The position numbers were made by a program, and so were the translations under genes. Below the pieces are notes generated by a model, which was given only the letters and a program-made list of their open reading frames with translations, was not told the DNA's origin and searched no databases. Shown here piece by piece: positions 20,691 through 27,275 of a stretch of DNA of 29,923 nucleotides; position 1 is the first letter of the stretch; every line of letters starts with the position of its first letter. Location of the stretch: positions 1 through 29,923 of the IMG/VR virus record IMGVR_UViG_3300046557_000416, one strand, 5' to 3'. Source of the stretch: a virus.

Positions 20691-20724
20691 ACAAGAGTAT
20701 TAGCAGAGCTGATACCCGTGCAAA
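20691..20724 (-). promoter_or_regulatory. Candidate PRM for cI
   Basis: On the minus strand TTGCAC is followed after 18 bases by TACTCT (or after 15 bases by TAATAC). With TACTCT as the -10, the start point falls at or next to the A of the cI ATG. The middle operator overlaps the -35, consistent with autoregulation. The match to consensus is weak. Confidence 0.45.
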
Positions 20725-20768
20725 TAGCGCTGCTAGTATTTTGTTGCTGATAAAAATCAGCACTGCTA
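20701..20768. promoter_or_regulatory. Right operators (OR-like) between cI and cro
   Basis: Three 14-bp sites, TAGCAGAGCTGATA (20701-20714), AAATAGCGCTGCTA (20722-20735) and AATCAGCACTGCTA (20755-20768), share the TAGCAGC-GCTGCTA dyad with the left operators. Centres are 21 and 33 bp apart. The third lies between the -35 and -10 of the rightward promoter. The first abuts the cI start. This is the arrangement expected for CI/Cro competition. Confidence 0.85.
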
Positions 20769-20772
20769 CTAT
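20744..20772 (+). promoter_or_regulatory. Candidate PR for cro and the rightward early operon
   Basis: TTGCTG (20744-20749) and TACTAT (20767-20772) with a 17-bp spacer. The spacer contains one CI/Cro operator. It lies 30 bases before cro. Confidence 0.65.
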
Positions 20773-20802
20773 CCATGGCAGATATCAAGCCGTGGAAATT
20801 CC

Positions 20803-21006
20803 ATGAAAAAGATCCCTTTGAGCAAATACCTAGAAGAGCACGGCACTCAAGCCGCGCTTGCTGCCGCTCTCGGCGTGAACCAGAGCGCGATCTCGCAAAT
20901 GGTTCGAGCCGGCAGAAGCATTGAAATCACCCTTTATGACGATGGGCGCATTGAGGCGAACGAGATTCGCCCGATCCCTGCGCGTCCGAAACGCACAGCA
21001 GCTTGA
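20803..21006 (+). CDS. cro: Cro-like repressor
   Basis: A 67-residue protein, the normal Cro size. The HTH is GTQAALAAALGVNQSAISQMV (about 14-34), followed by beta-strand segments (IEITLYDDGRIEANEIRPIP) and a basic tail. It is divergent from cI across the right operators and is the first gene after PR. It should compete with CI at the same sites and commit the phage to lytic growth. The ATG has GTGGAA upstream. Confidence 0.92.
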   Translation: MKKIPLSKYLEEHGTQAALAAALGVNQSAISQMVRAGRSIEITLYDDGRIEANEIRPIPARPKRTAA

Positions 21007-21087
21007 AACGTTCATTGCTGACTGCCTGAACAAATGATCGCCCACGCACTGGCAGGGCGCCACGGAAACAAAATTGAGGTTTTACGA

Positions 21088-21510
21088 ATGGAAGATTTTC
21101 TGCGGGCCTGCCAGAGCGCCGTCCTTGATAACGAAGCCAAGACCTTGGCTGCGAAGATGGGCGTTCCACACGTCGGATTGCTTCAACGCGCCAACCCGGA
21201 CAACGACGCACACCACCTGACCGTGGAGCATTTGTTCGGAGTTCTGTTGCACACAGGCGACATGCGACCTCTGGCAACACTGGCGAACGAGTTCGGTTTT
21301 GACCTCGTAGCGAAAGTAGCACCGGAACCACAAGCGCTGACCAAATCATTGATCAACGTCGGCAAAGAGGTCGCCGATCTGACCATCGCGGTGCACCAAG
21401 CACTGGATGACAACCACGTCAGCGCATTCGAAAAAAACCTGATCCGTCAGGAAATCAACCACGTTCGGCAGAGCTTGGACGTGATGGATGCCTCGGTGAA
21501 GGCCGCCTGA
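21088..21510 (+). CDS. CII-like regulator (CP76 family)
   Basis: A 140-residue helical protein (MEDFLRACQSAVLDNEAKTLAAKMGV, then GLLQRANPDNDAHHLTVEHLFGVL). It matches the phage regulatory protein CII (CP76) family, distinct from lambda CII, with an N-terminal DNA-binding half and a helical C-terminal half for oligomerisation. It is the second gene of the rightward operon, the same slot as lambda cII, where such proteins act in the lysis-lysogeny choice. ATG 21088 was chosen for GAGG eight bases upstream. Confidence 0.85.
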   Translation: MEDFLRACQSAVLDNEAKTLAAKMGVPHVGLLQRANPDNDAHHLTVEHLFGVLLHTGDMRPLATLANEFGFDLVAKVAPEPQALTKSLINVGKEVADLTIAVHQALDDNHVSAFEKNLIRQEINHVRQSLDVMDASVKAA

Positions 21511-21521
21511 ATCCCGGGCAC

Positions 21522-21547
21522 AAAAAAGCCGACGGGGAAGGTCGGCT
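21522..21547 (-). terminator. Terminator-like hairpin, oriented to the minus strand
   Basis: AGCCGAC (21527-21533) and GTCGGCT (21541-21547) with a 7-base loop have a run of A before them and no T-run after. It is therefore a proper intrinsic terminator only for leftward transcripts. On the plus strand it lies between the CII-like gene and rha and would only be a hairpin. Confidence 0.65.
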
Positions 21548-21574
21548 GATTCGCAAAACTAGAGAGGCCGGATT

Positions 21575-22381
21575 ATGCAGAGCCAACCAATTTCAAGCAA
21601 TACCCCGAGCAATGTCGCGACACGTTTTTCGAATTCTGAAAATGTGTCGCGTACCACGATGTCCTCCCGCGAGATCGCTAACGTCACCGGCAAGCGGCAC
21701 GCCAACGTGAAGCGCGACATCGCCGCGATGCTGAAAGAACTGAAATTAGATGTACTCAGTTTTGAGCACATCTATCTGGACGGTCAAAACCGGGAGCAGG
21801 TCGAATACATGCTCGACCGCGAACACACCGACTGCCTGCTCACCGGCTACAGCGCCCCGATGCGCATGAAGGTGATTCGCCGTTGGCGCGAACTTGAACA
21901 ACAGCAGGGCGCTCGCGAGCAGGTTCTGCTCAGCGGCACCAAGGTGGTGGGCGAGATCGCAATCATGGAGTGCTTCACGCGTCTGCTGAAGCCGGCTCCA
22001 TCCTGCCAGATGGCCATGCTCACGAAGATCGCCCAGAACAACGGTCTTGACCCGAAGTTTCTCCCGGGCTACGCCGTCGACGCCGCGCCAGATGCTACCG
22101 GCGTATCCTCGATGCCCACCAAGTCAGCCACGGCCTTGCTGAAAGACAACGGCATTCGCGTGTCTCCCGCTGCGTTCAACCGCGCACTGGAAACCAAGGG
22201 CTTTCTGAAGCAGCTCCAGCGCAAGAATTCCAAACAGGAAATGGTTCCGTTCTGGTCGGTGACCGAGAAGGGCATGACCTATGGCAAGAACCTGACCAAT
22301 CCCCAATCCCCACGCGAGACGCAGCCTCACTGGTACGTCGATCGCTTCCTCGAACTGGCCAAACTGGTCGGGAAGGCCTGA
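21575..22381 (+). CDS. Rha-family phage regulatory protein
   Basis: A 268-residue protein. The Rha domain (about 29-115) reads MSSREIANVTGKRHANVKRD, then FEHIYLDGQNREQVEYMLDREHTDCLLTGYSAPMRMKVIRRWREL. A C-terminal winged-helix-like part (about 180-245) with TALLKDNGIRVSPAAFNRAL and MVPFWSVTEKGMTYGKN resembles the KilA-C/antirepressor type. Rha proteins regulate phage development and in some phages interfere with growth in certain hosts. The ATG has GAGAGG eight bases upstream. The first codons carry a 36-bp near-palindrome. The stop lies one base before the initiator gene's start. Confidence 0.88.
   Translation: MQSQPISSNTPSNVATRFSNSENVSRTTMSSREIANVTGKRHANVKRDIAAMLKELKLDVLSFEHIYLDGQNREQVEYMLDREHTDCLLTGYSAPMRMKVIRRWRELEQQQGAREQVLLSGTKVVGEIAIMECFTRLLKPAPSCQMAMLTKIAQNNGLDPKFLPGYAVDAAPDATGVSSMPTKSATALLKDNGIRVSPAAFNRALETKGFLKQLQRKNSKQEMVPFWSVTEKGMTYGKNLTNPQSPRETQPHWYVDRFLELAKLVGKA
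21616..21651. repeat. 36-bp near-perfect palindrome in the 5' end of rha
   Basis: CGCGACAC (21616-21623) and GTGTCGCG (21644-21651) are the outer arms. Inside, the symmetry continues through a TTTT/AAAA pair to a central GAATTC, so 15 of 18 base pairs are symmetric. It encodes residues ~14-26 of Rha. The half-site recurs at 9763-9794 and 27622-27656. Confidence 0.85.
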
Positions 22382-22382
22382 T

Positions 22383-23354
22383 ATGCAATTCACCGTCACG
22401 ATCAATCAGGTGAAGGCGTTGGAGTGGGGGCTGAATTCTCAGCAGGCTCTGCTGTTCGCCTTCGTCTATGGCTGCCCGAGCTGGACAAAGCCAATCAAGA
22501 CTGACGACGGGATCTTCTTCGCGCTGAGCAAGGCCAAGATCATCGAGGAGCTGCCGCTGCTCACTGACAAGCCAGACACTGCTTATCGCATGCTGAAGGC
22601 CCTGGAAGAGGCTGGCTTAATTGAGCTGTCCAGCACGTCGAACATCACGCTGTTTCGCCTGACCGAGAAGGCGATCGAGTGGAATCAGAAACTGGATGGG
22701 TCGGAAAAATATCCGACCCCACCAAAGAACGAAGGTCGGAAAAATCTCCGATCTACCTCGGAAAAAAATCCGAGCAAGGTCGGAGAAAAATCCGAACAAG
22801 GGTCGGAAAAATCTCCGACAAATCAGGATACCAATCATCAGGGTACCAATCAGGATACCAGTCAGGACTTGCAAGGCAGCCCGGACAAGCCGGCCCGCAA
22901 TCTGGTGCTGGTGGTTGATCGCACCGATACGCCACGGGTTGAGATTCCCGCTGACATGCCGGGCCCGAAAGACCAGTCCTGCAAAACCTTCAAGGTCTGG
23001 GCGAACTACGCCATGGCCTACCGCAAGCGCTACAACACCTGGCCCGTGTGGAACGCCAAGGTCGGTGGCCAGCTCGGCCAATTGGTCGACCGCCTCGGTG
23101 CCGATGTCGCTCACCACGTCGCTGCACACTTCCTGAAAACCAGCGATGCCGCTGTGCTGCGGAAGTGCCACAGCCTCAACGAACTGCTGGCCAACGCCGA
23201 GAGCTACCACACCCAATGGGTGACCGGTCAGCGCATCAACGGGACGACCGCACGCCAAATGGAGCGGACCGAAGCGAATGTGTCCGCCGCCGAACAGGCC
23301 GCACAAATGGTCTTGGCGAAGCGCAAAGCAGGGGAGCGCAATGAGTACATTTGA
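22383..23354 (+). CDS. Replication initiator, lambda-O-like with internal origin
   Basis: A 323-residue protein. The N-terminal winged helix (about 1-100) has NSQQALLFAFVYGCPSW, FFALSKAKIIEELPLLTDKPDTAYRMLKALEEAGLIEL and a strand LFRLTEKA. A long polar linker (about 105-160, rich in Lys, Ser, Asn, Gln and Thr) follows and is encoded by the iterons. The C-terminal domain (about 200-295) with FKVWANYAMAYRKRYNTWPVW and GQLGQLVDRLGADVAHHVAAHF is typical of phage replication proteins that recruit helicase. It binds the origin and starts phage DNA replication. GGGAAGG lies upstream. It overlaps the next gene by 14 bases. Confidence 0.85.
   Translation: MQFTVTINQVKALEWGLNSQQALLFAFVYGCPSWTKPIKTDDGIFFALSKAKIIEELPLLTDKPDTAYRMLKALEEAGLIELSSTSNITLFRLTEKAIEWNQKLDGSEKYPTPPKNEGRKNLRSTSEKNPSKVGEKSEQGSEKSPTNQDTNHQGTNQDTSQDLQGSPDKPARNLVLVVDRTDTPRVEIPADMPGPKDQSCKTFKVWANYAMAYRKRYNTWPVWNAKVGGQLGQLVDRLGADVAHHVAAHFLKTSDAAVLRKCHSLNELLANAESYHTQWVTGQRINGTTARQMERTEANVSAAEQAAQMVLAKRKAGERNEYI
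22699..22820 (+). other. Replication origin with five iterons
   Basis: Five 20-bp repeats of the type GGTCGGAAAAATCTCCGACC start at 22699, 22734, 22756, 22778 and 22801. Each is itself an imperfect inverted repeat (TCGG...CCGA around an A-rich centre). Copies 2-5 are 22-23 bp apart, about two helical turns. They lie in the middle of the initiator gene, as lambda iterons do in gene O. Just after them come short repeats of AATCAGGATACC (22821-22860). Binding by the encoded initiator is inferred. Confidence 0.88.
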
Positions 23355-24138
23355 GATGGATGATCAGCAGGTTGCCAGCCTCGCTGCAGCGATCTGCGCC
23401 ACCGCCGAGGCCATGGGGCAGGAAATGAACCCAGGCACAGCGGCGATGATGGCCGAAGACCTCTGCGCGTACTCGGTGCCCGCCGTGAAAGCCGCGCTGA
23501 AGGCCTGCCGCTTTGAGGTGAAGGGCAAGCTGGCGATGGCCGACATCCTCCAGCGAGTGCAAGCCGCTGACGGTCGCCCGGCCAAGGACGAGGCCTGGGC
23601 GATCGCCATGACCACCAACGATGAATTTGAAACCGTGGTGCTGACCGACGAAATCCAGCTCGCGCTGGCTGCCGCGAAACCTGTCCTCGACGCTGGCGAC
23701 AAGGTCGGTGCGCGCATGGCGTTCAACAGCGCTTACGAGCGTCTGGTAGGGCAAGCCCGGGACGACAGCAAAGAGGTGAGCTGGCATGTGTCTGTCGGCT
23801 TCGACACCAACCGCCGCACGCAGGCGATTACCAAGGCCGTGCAGATGCAACGGATCCCACATGAGCGCGGGCAGTTGTACTTGGCCGACTTGAGTGTCGG
23901 GCCGATTACTGAAGACGGCAGGGCCGTCGTTGCGCTGCTCACCGGTGCGGTTGCGCGACCTTCGCCAAAACTGCGCGAGAAGCTCGCCGCGGTGAAGGAT
24001 TCGATGCTCGCCATGCGCCAAGCATCGGCCGAGGAAAAAACAGAACTGCGAATTTTGGCAGCCAATGAGCTGGCGGATCGCCGGGCGCTGCTTATCCAGC
24101 AGGCCGAACAATTGGAAGCAAGGAGTGCGGTTCAATGA
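23341..24138 (+). CDS. Replication-region protein, possibly a helicase-loader-type partner
   Basis: A 265-residue protein. The N-terminal part is helical (DDQQVASLAAAICATAEAMGQEMNPGTAAMMAEDL, then VPAVKAALKACRFEVKGKLAMADILQRV). The pattern of 'many small helices then a work-up domain' is seen in phage proteins next to initiators and resembles the loader-domain region of DnaT/P-like partners. No ATP-binding motif is present. It starts with GGGAG upstream and overlaps the initiator gene by 14 bases, so the two are coupled. A replication role is inferred from context. Confidence 0.7.
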   Translation: MSTFEMDDQQVASLAAAICATAEAMGQEMNPGTAAMMAEDLCAYSVPAVKAALKACRFEVKGKLAMADILQRVQAADGRPAKDEAWAIAMTTNDEFETVVLTDEIQLALAAAKPVLDAGDKVGARMAFNSAYERLVGQARDDSKEVSWHVSVGFDTNRRTQAITKAVQMQRIPHERGQLYLADLSVGPITEDGRAVVALLTGAVARPSPKLREKLAAVKDSMLAMRQASAEEKTELRILAANELADRRALLIQQAEQLEARSAVQ

Positions 24139-24362
24139 CAATCGACAAACAAAAACTCCAGAAGCTGCTGTGGGCCGAAGCCGCGTCATTCCGTGCCGAC
24201 TGCGCAGACTGGAAGCGCAACACCGAGGCGCTGCAGGAATTCCTTGGGGAGAAGACCGTGGAGGAGGTGGCGCTTGAGCTGCTGGCCGAGAACGAGCGAC
24301 TGACACGGCAACTCGGCGAGGTGACCAACGGATTGCCGAACAAGGTGGCCACCCATGGCTGA
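24135..24362 (+). CDS. Small coiled-coil phage protein, unknown
   Basis: A 75-residue helical protein (MTIDKQKLQKLLWAEAASFRADCADWK..., then VEEVALELLAENERLTRQL) with heptad-like leucines. ATGA overlap with the previous gene and AAGGAG upstream. It overlaps ninB by eight bases. It resembles the small Ea22-like accessory proteins of phage early operons, but the match is not specific. Confidence 0.6.
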   Translation: MTIDKQKLQKLLWAEAASFRADCADWKRNTEALQEFLGEKTVEEVALELLAENERLTRQLGEVTNGLPNKVATHG

Positions 24363-24825
24363 CAAAATCTCCGTGAACTGTCAGGCGAAACTCTCCGAGG
24401 CCATCACGAAGCTTAGCGCCATGTACCGCGACAAGAAGTTCGTCGTAGTATCGCTGCGCCCGGGAAAGGACCGCACGCTCGACCAAAACAGGCTGTGGTT
24501 CGCGATGTACAAGCGCATCGCAGAGATGACCCAGATCGGCGACGAGGCCGACGCTCGCCGGTACTGCAAGTTGCACGTCGGCGTGCAGATCCTGCTGAAC
24601 GAGGATGCCGGGTTTCAGGCTGAGTGGTACCGCGTCATGCGCCACCTCCCGTACGAGACGAAGCTGGCCATGATGGGCGGCTGCAAACTCTTCGGCCCGG
24701 ACGGTTTCCCGGTGACCAGTCTGTTCAACCGCGCCCAGGGCATTGCCTACACCGACCGGATCGTCGCGCGCTTCGCACAGCAGGGCGTGTACTTCGATGA
24801 TCTGCTGAGCCAGGAGGCTGCATGA
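24355..24825 (+). CDS. ninB: NinB recombination protein
   Basis: A 156-residue protein of the NinB (lambda Orf) family, which binds single-stranded DNA and helps RecA-loading steps of phage recombination. Visible family features are VVSLRPGKDRTLDQNRLWFAMYKRIAE, DEADARRYCKLHVGVQILL, the HLPYETKLAMM block and FNRAQGIAYTDRIVARFAQQGVYF near the end. It is in the conserved nin order with ninG after it, overlapping by ATGA. Confidence 0.9.
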   Translation: MADKISVNCQAKLSEAITKLSAMYRDKKFVVVSLRPGKDRTLDQNRLWFAMYKRIAEMTQIGDEADARRYCKLHVGVQILLNEDAGFQAEWYRVMRHLPYETKLAMMGGCKLFGPDGFPVTSLFNRAQGIAYTDRIVARFAQQGVYFDDLLSQEAA

Positions 24826-25403
24826 CGATCGCAAGGAAGCAGCCGAAGCCGAAGAAATGCTGTGTCGTATCGTGTGGGAAATCTTTCATCCCTTCGCGTA
24901 TCGGGCAGGCCGTATGCAGTCCAGCCTGTGCAGCAATGGATGCCCCGCGTCATCAAGAGAAAGCTCGCAAAGCAATCGATCAGTGCGAGCGCCGCGAGAT
25001 TAAAGTCCGTAAGGAGAAACTGAAGAGCAGGGCGGAACACATGCGCGAAGCCCAGGCCGCGTTCAACGAGTGGATCCGCCTGCGTGATGCCGATCGCCCT
25101 TGCGTGAGCTGCGGTCGGTACCACGAAGGCCAATATCACGCGGGGCACTACCGCTCTGTGGGGGCGAACCCGGAGCTACGATTCGAACCGCTGAACGTTT
25201 GGAAGCAGTGCGCGCCGTGCAACACGCATCTATCCGGCAACCTGGTGAATTACCGGATTTCGCTCCTGCAGCTGATAGGGGCGGAACAAGTCGAGTGGCT
25301 TGAAGGGCCTCATGAACCCTGCAAGCACACCGTCGAAGAAATCAAAAATATCAAGGCCGAATATAGGGCGAAAACAAGGGAACTGAAGAGGACGGCAGCA
25401 TGA
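24822..25403 (+). CDS. ninG: NinG (Rap) recombination endonuclease
   Basis: A 193-residue protein of the NinG/Rap family, a Holliday-junction-type structure-specific endonuclease in lambda. An N-terminal zinc finger reads CVVSCGKSFIPSRIGQAVCSPACA. A coiled basic helix follows (KVRKEKLKSRAEHMREAQAAF). The C-terminal half is HNH-like: CVSCGRYHEGQYHAGHYRSVG, then NVWKQCAPCNTHLSGN. All metal ligands appear intact. It overlaps ninB by four bases and the next gene by four. Confidence 0.93.
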   Translation: MTIARKQPKPKKCCVVSCGKSFIPSRIGQAVCSPACAAMDAPRHQEKARKAIDQCERREIKVRKEKLKSRAEHMREAQAAFNEWIRLRDADRPCVSCGRYHEGQYHAGHYRSVGANPELRFEPLNVWKQCAPCNTHLSGNLVNYRISLLQLIGAEQVEWLEGPHEPCKHTVEEIKNIKAEYRAKTRELKRTAA

Positions 25404-25981
25404 AAATCCATTCCGCGCGCCAAGCTTGGCACGACTGCAACTACAACCCGGCCCCGGGCCAAACTTCTGATGCTGCTGAATTGGGTGTGGTGGTGCAGGG
25501 CACTGAGCGAGGCCCGACAGCGAATCCCGCGATGCACGCAACGCTAGCCGGTCATATTCAGTCGGCTATCGCACGGCTTCACTTTCAACTTCGGGCTTTC
25601 GGCAATGCCATGTATGCGGCTCAGCCGACAGATGATGATCGGGAGGAGGCCGAAGCTGCGGTTTTCAATCTTGCGTGTTCGCGAGCAGCACGCATGACTG
25701 CCAGCAAGCGGGAGCGGGCCGAGTACGTTGCCAAGGGCGTGTTTCGTCGTTACCGCTACATGCACCAAGGCGGACAATCGGCCAACGCAGATCCGCTGAT
25801 AAAGCCGGAGTTGTTCCGAGCCTGGATGAAGGGGGAGTACGAAGTCGAGCTGCCGTCCGCAGCCTGGGGCCGTGATTGGGAGCCATTCGTGCAGCTTTGC
25901 TTCGATGCCTGTTACGACATCGACGCTCGGGCATTGAGTCCAATCGGCGGAGTGATTTACAAGATGAAAGAGGCCGCTTGA
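25400..25981 (+). CDS. Phage protein in the position of late regulator Q
   Basis: A 193-residue protein starting MKIHSARQAWHDCNYNPAPGQTSDAAELG, a start often seen in Pseudomonas phages at this location. The middle is helical (RAARMTASKRERAEYVAKGVFRRYRYMHQGG). The end is LCFDACYDIDARALSPIGGVI. It is the last gene of the rightward early operon and is followed by two tandem terminators and the late genes, the slot of the antiterminator Q. No zinc motif is seen. The Q role is inferred from position only. Confidence 0.7.
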   Translation: MKIHSARQAWHDCNYNPAPGQTSDAAELGVVVQGTERGPTANPAMHATLAGHIQSAIARLHFQLRAFGNAMYAAQPTDDDREEAEAAVFNLACSRAARMTASKRERAEYVAKGVFRRYRYMHQGGQSANADPLIKPELFRAWMKGEYEVELPSAAWGRDWEPFVQLCFDACYDIDARALSPIGGVIYKMKEAA

Positions 25982-26045
25982 CTTCCCGCACGGCTGAGGG
26001 CATGATTTCCCCATAGTTAGTATTTTGCCTACGGCAAGTTACTTA

Positions 26046-26072
26046 AAAACCGGCCAGCGAGCCGGTTTTTTT
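26046..26072 (+). terminator. First of two tandem terminators after the early operon
   Basis: AAAACCGGC (26046-26054) pairs with GCCGGTTTT (26061-26069) and continues into seven Ts. It lies 65 bases past the last early gene. Confidence 0.9.
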
Positions 26073-26089
26073 ATGTCCGCCAGAAAGCA

Positions 26090-26118
26090 AAAAGCCCCGA
26101 CATCTTCGGGGCTTTTTT
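26090..26118 (+). terminator. Second tandem terminator
   Basis: AAGCCCCGA (26092-26100) pairs with TCGGGGCTT (26106-26114), followed by a T-run to 26118. With the first one it forms a strong block ahead of the late genes. Confidence 0.9.
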
Positions 26119-26255
26119 ATGCGCGGAAAAAAGAGAGGGCGACTCCAGAGGGTGCGCTAACACCCAAAAGAGACGCCAGATCGCAGATAGAGCCTGCAAG
26201 CCAGCCAAGGCCCTCACTGCTCGCGCGAGCGGGACGGAGCCTAGCAGAAAATCAA

Positions 26256-26450
26256 ATGGACTTGCAGATGTTGAAAGAATGCAGATGTGGAAAATGCAAC
26301 AGACTTCTCGCCCGCGTGGGTGAGTTTACCGAGCTCCAGATCAAATGTTCCCGATGCGGGACGTTGAATCATGAGAAGGCCACGAGCCTCGAGCGATCGC
26401 CTTTGAGCGACATGAAAGCGGAATCCTCCGCGAACAATCATTCGACTTAA
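26256..26450 (+). CDS. com: Com-like zinc-finger protein
   Basis: A 64-residue protein of the Mu Com family: CRCGKCNRLLAR with C-x-C-x2-C, then IKCSRCGTLNHEKATS. Four cysteines bind zinc. In phage Mu, Com binds mRNA and permits translation of the DNA-modification gene mom. The start is uncertain: ATG 26256 or ATG 26268. The frame stays open upstream through the terminators, and a GCTCGCGCGAGC palindrome with GGAG (26219-26239) precedes it. No mom-like gene is in the window, so its target is unknown. Confidence 0.82.
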   Translation: MDLQMLKECRCGKCNRLLARVGEFTELQIKCSRCGTLNHEKATSLERSPLSDMKAESSANNHST

Positions 26451-26462
26451 AAGGTGTAAAAA

Positions 26463-26783
26463 ATGGAAGCAGTAACTGTTGGTGCAAAATTCTTCACTTC
26501 GGACACATACGGTGTAAGCGCAATTATCAAGCCGGCTGACAACGTTGCAGGTGCCGTAATTCGAACCGCGTCTGTGAGCGGCAGTGCTCTATCCGGTCTC
26601 ATCACCGGTACCGTGGCTCCGTTGAATGGATCTGATTATTCTGGCAAGCCCGTCTTGATGACCTTGGGTAGTGGCTCTCAGAATCTTTCGTATCCAATCC
26701 AACTGCCGCCTGGTTATGGCCTTTGGATCACTTCGAACAGTGGCCCGAGCCGCGCTTGTGTGACCTACGACCTGTTGCCTTAA
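26463..26783 (+). CDS. Small beta-rich phage protein, unknown
   Basis: A 106-residue protein (MEAVTVGAKFFTSDTYGVSAIIKPADNVAGAVIRT...). It is rich in Gly, Ser and Thr with alternating hydrophobic residues, so a beta-sandwich is likely. It lacks charged helices, signal peptide or membrane segments. AAGGTG lies seven bases before the ATG. Directly after com and followed by two terminators. It may be a minor virion or decoration protein, but this is a guess. Confidence 0.6.
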   Translation: MEAVTVGAKFFTSDTYGVSAIIKPADNVAGAVIRTASVSGSALSGLITGTVAPLNGSDYSGKPVLMTLGSGSQNLSYPIQLPPGYGLWITSNSGPSRACVTYDLLP

Positions 26784-26789
26784 AAGGAT

Positions 26790-26810
26790 GGGCCGCTAAC
26801 GCGGCCCTTT
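26790..26810 (+). terminator. Hairpin after the beta-rich gene
   Basis: GGGCCGC-taac-GCGGCCC with only three Ts after it, six bases past the stop at 26783. A weak terminator. Confidence 0.6.
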
Positions 26811-26824
26811 CCTAACCAAATTTC

Positions 26825-26852
26825 AAGCCTCAGCACTCGCTGGGGCTTTTTT
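26825..26852 (+). terminator. Terminator before the holin-like genes
   Basis: AAGCCTCAGC pairs with GCTGGGGCTT (one T-G pair) around a 4-base loop, followed by six Ts. Confidence 0.85.
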
Positions 26853-26936
26853 GTTTTCGGCTCCCCACACCCATAGCCCCGAGCTGGGAGTGCAGCGGAC
26901 GCCGATCTATTCACATGCACCCACGGAGTCGAGCGC

Positions 26937-27275
26937 ATGGAGTTATTGCAGCGCCTGCTCGACAAGATCGACAGGTTTGAATTGCTGATCGCAGGACTGG
27001 TCGGTGCTGTCGTCGCAAGTTGGTGGCACAAAGACGATCTGGCCGATTGGCGTGCCTGGATGATCTTCCTGGTTACCGGCATTGCCTGCTCTCTGTACCT
27101 GACGAGCATGGTCAGCACCTATCTGGGTGTGACCGAGCCGAAGATCGTCGCGGGCATTGGCTTCCTGCTAGGCACCTTCGGCGGATCGCTGCTCGCGGCC
27201 ATCAACCGAGCCATCAAAGCCGCTGACCTCTGGGCGCTAATTCGCCAGCGGTTCGGGGGAGGTAATCCACCATGA
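26937..27275 (+). CDS. Putative class I holin
   Basis: A 112-residue protein with three hydrophobic segments (about 16-31, 39-62 and 70-88) and short charged loops. The C-terminus is basic (INRAIKAADLWALIRQRFGG). Size and three-span pattern fit a class I holin, which forms membrane holes to release endolysin at lysis. It is at the start of the late region next to another membrane protein, as in other Pseudomonas phages. No endolysin is within the window. GGAG lies eight bases before the ATG. Confidence 0.65.
   Translation: MELLQRLLDKIDRFELLIAGLVGAVVASWWHKDDLADWRAWMIFLVTGIACSLYLTSMVSTYLGVTEPKIVAGIGFLLGTFGGSLLAAINRAIKAADLWALIRQRFGGGNPP

Noticed and set aside
22699-22860. Repeats resembling a CRISPR array
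   Set aside because: The repeats are palindromic, closely spaced, in a coding frame, and have spacers of only 2-15 bases. They fit iterons of an origin.
23236-24834. A 532-residue open frame on the minus strand across the replication and ninB genes
   Set aside because: It is a shadow of four well-supported plus-strand genes (initiator end, replication partner, coiled-coil protein, ninB) and has no ribosome site or family.
26025-26255. N-terminal extension of the Com-like protein
   Set aside because: The frame is open but translates two strong terminators and low-complexity basic residues. The Com fold needs only residues from 26256.
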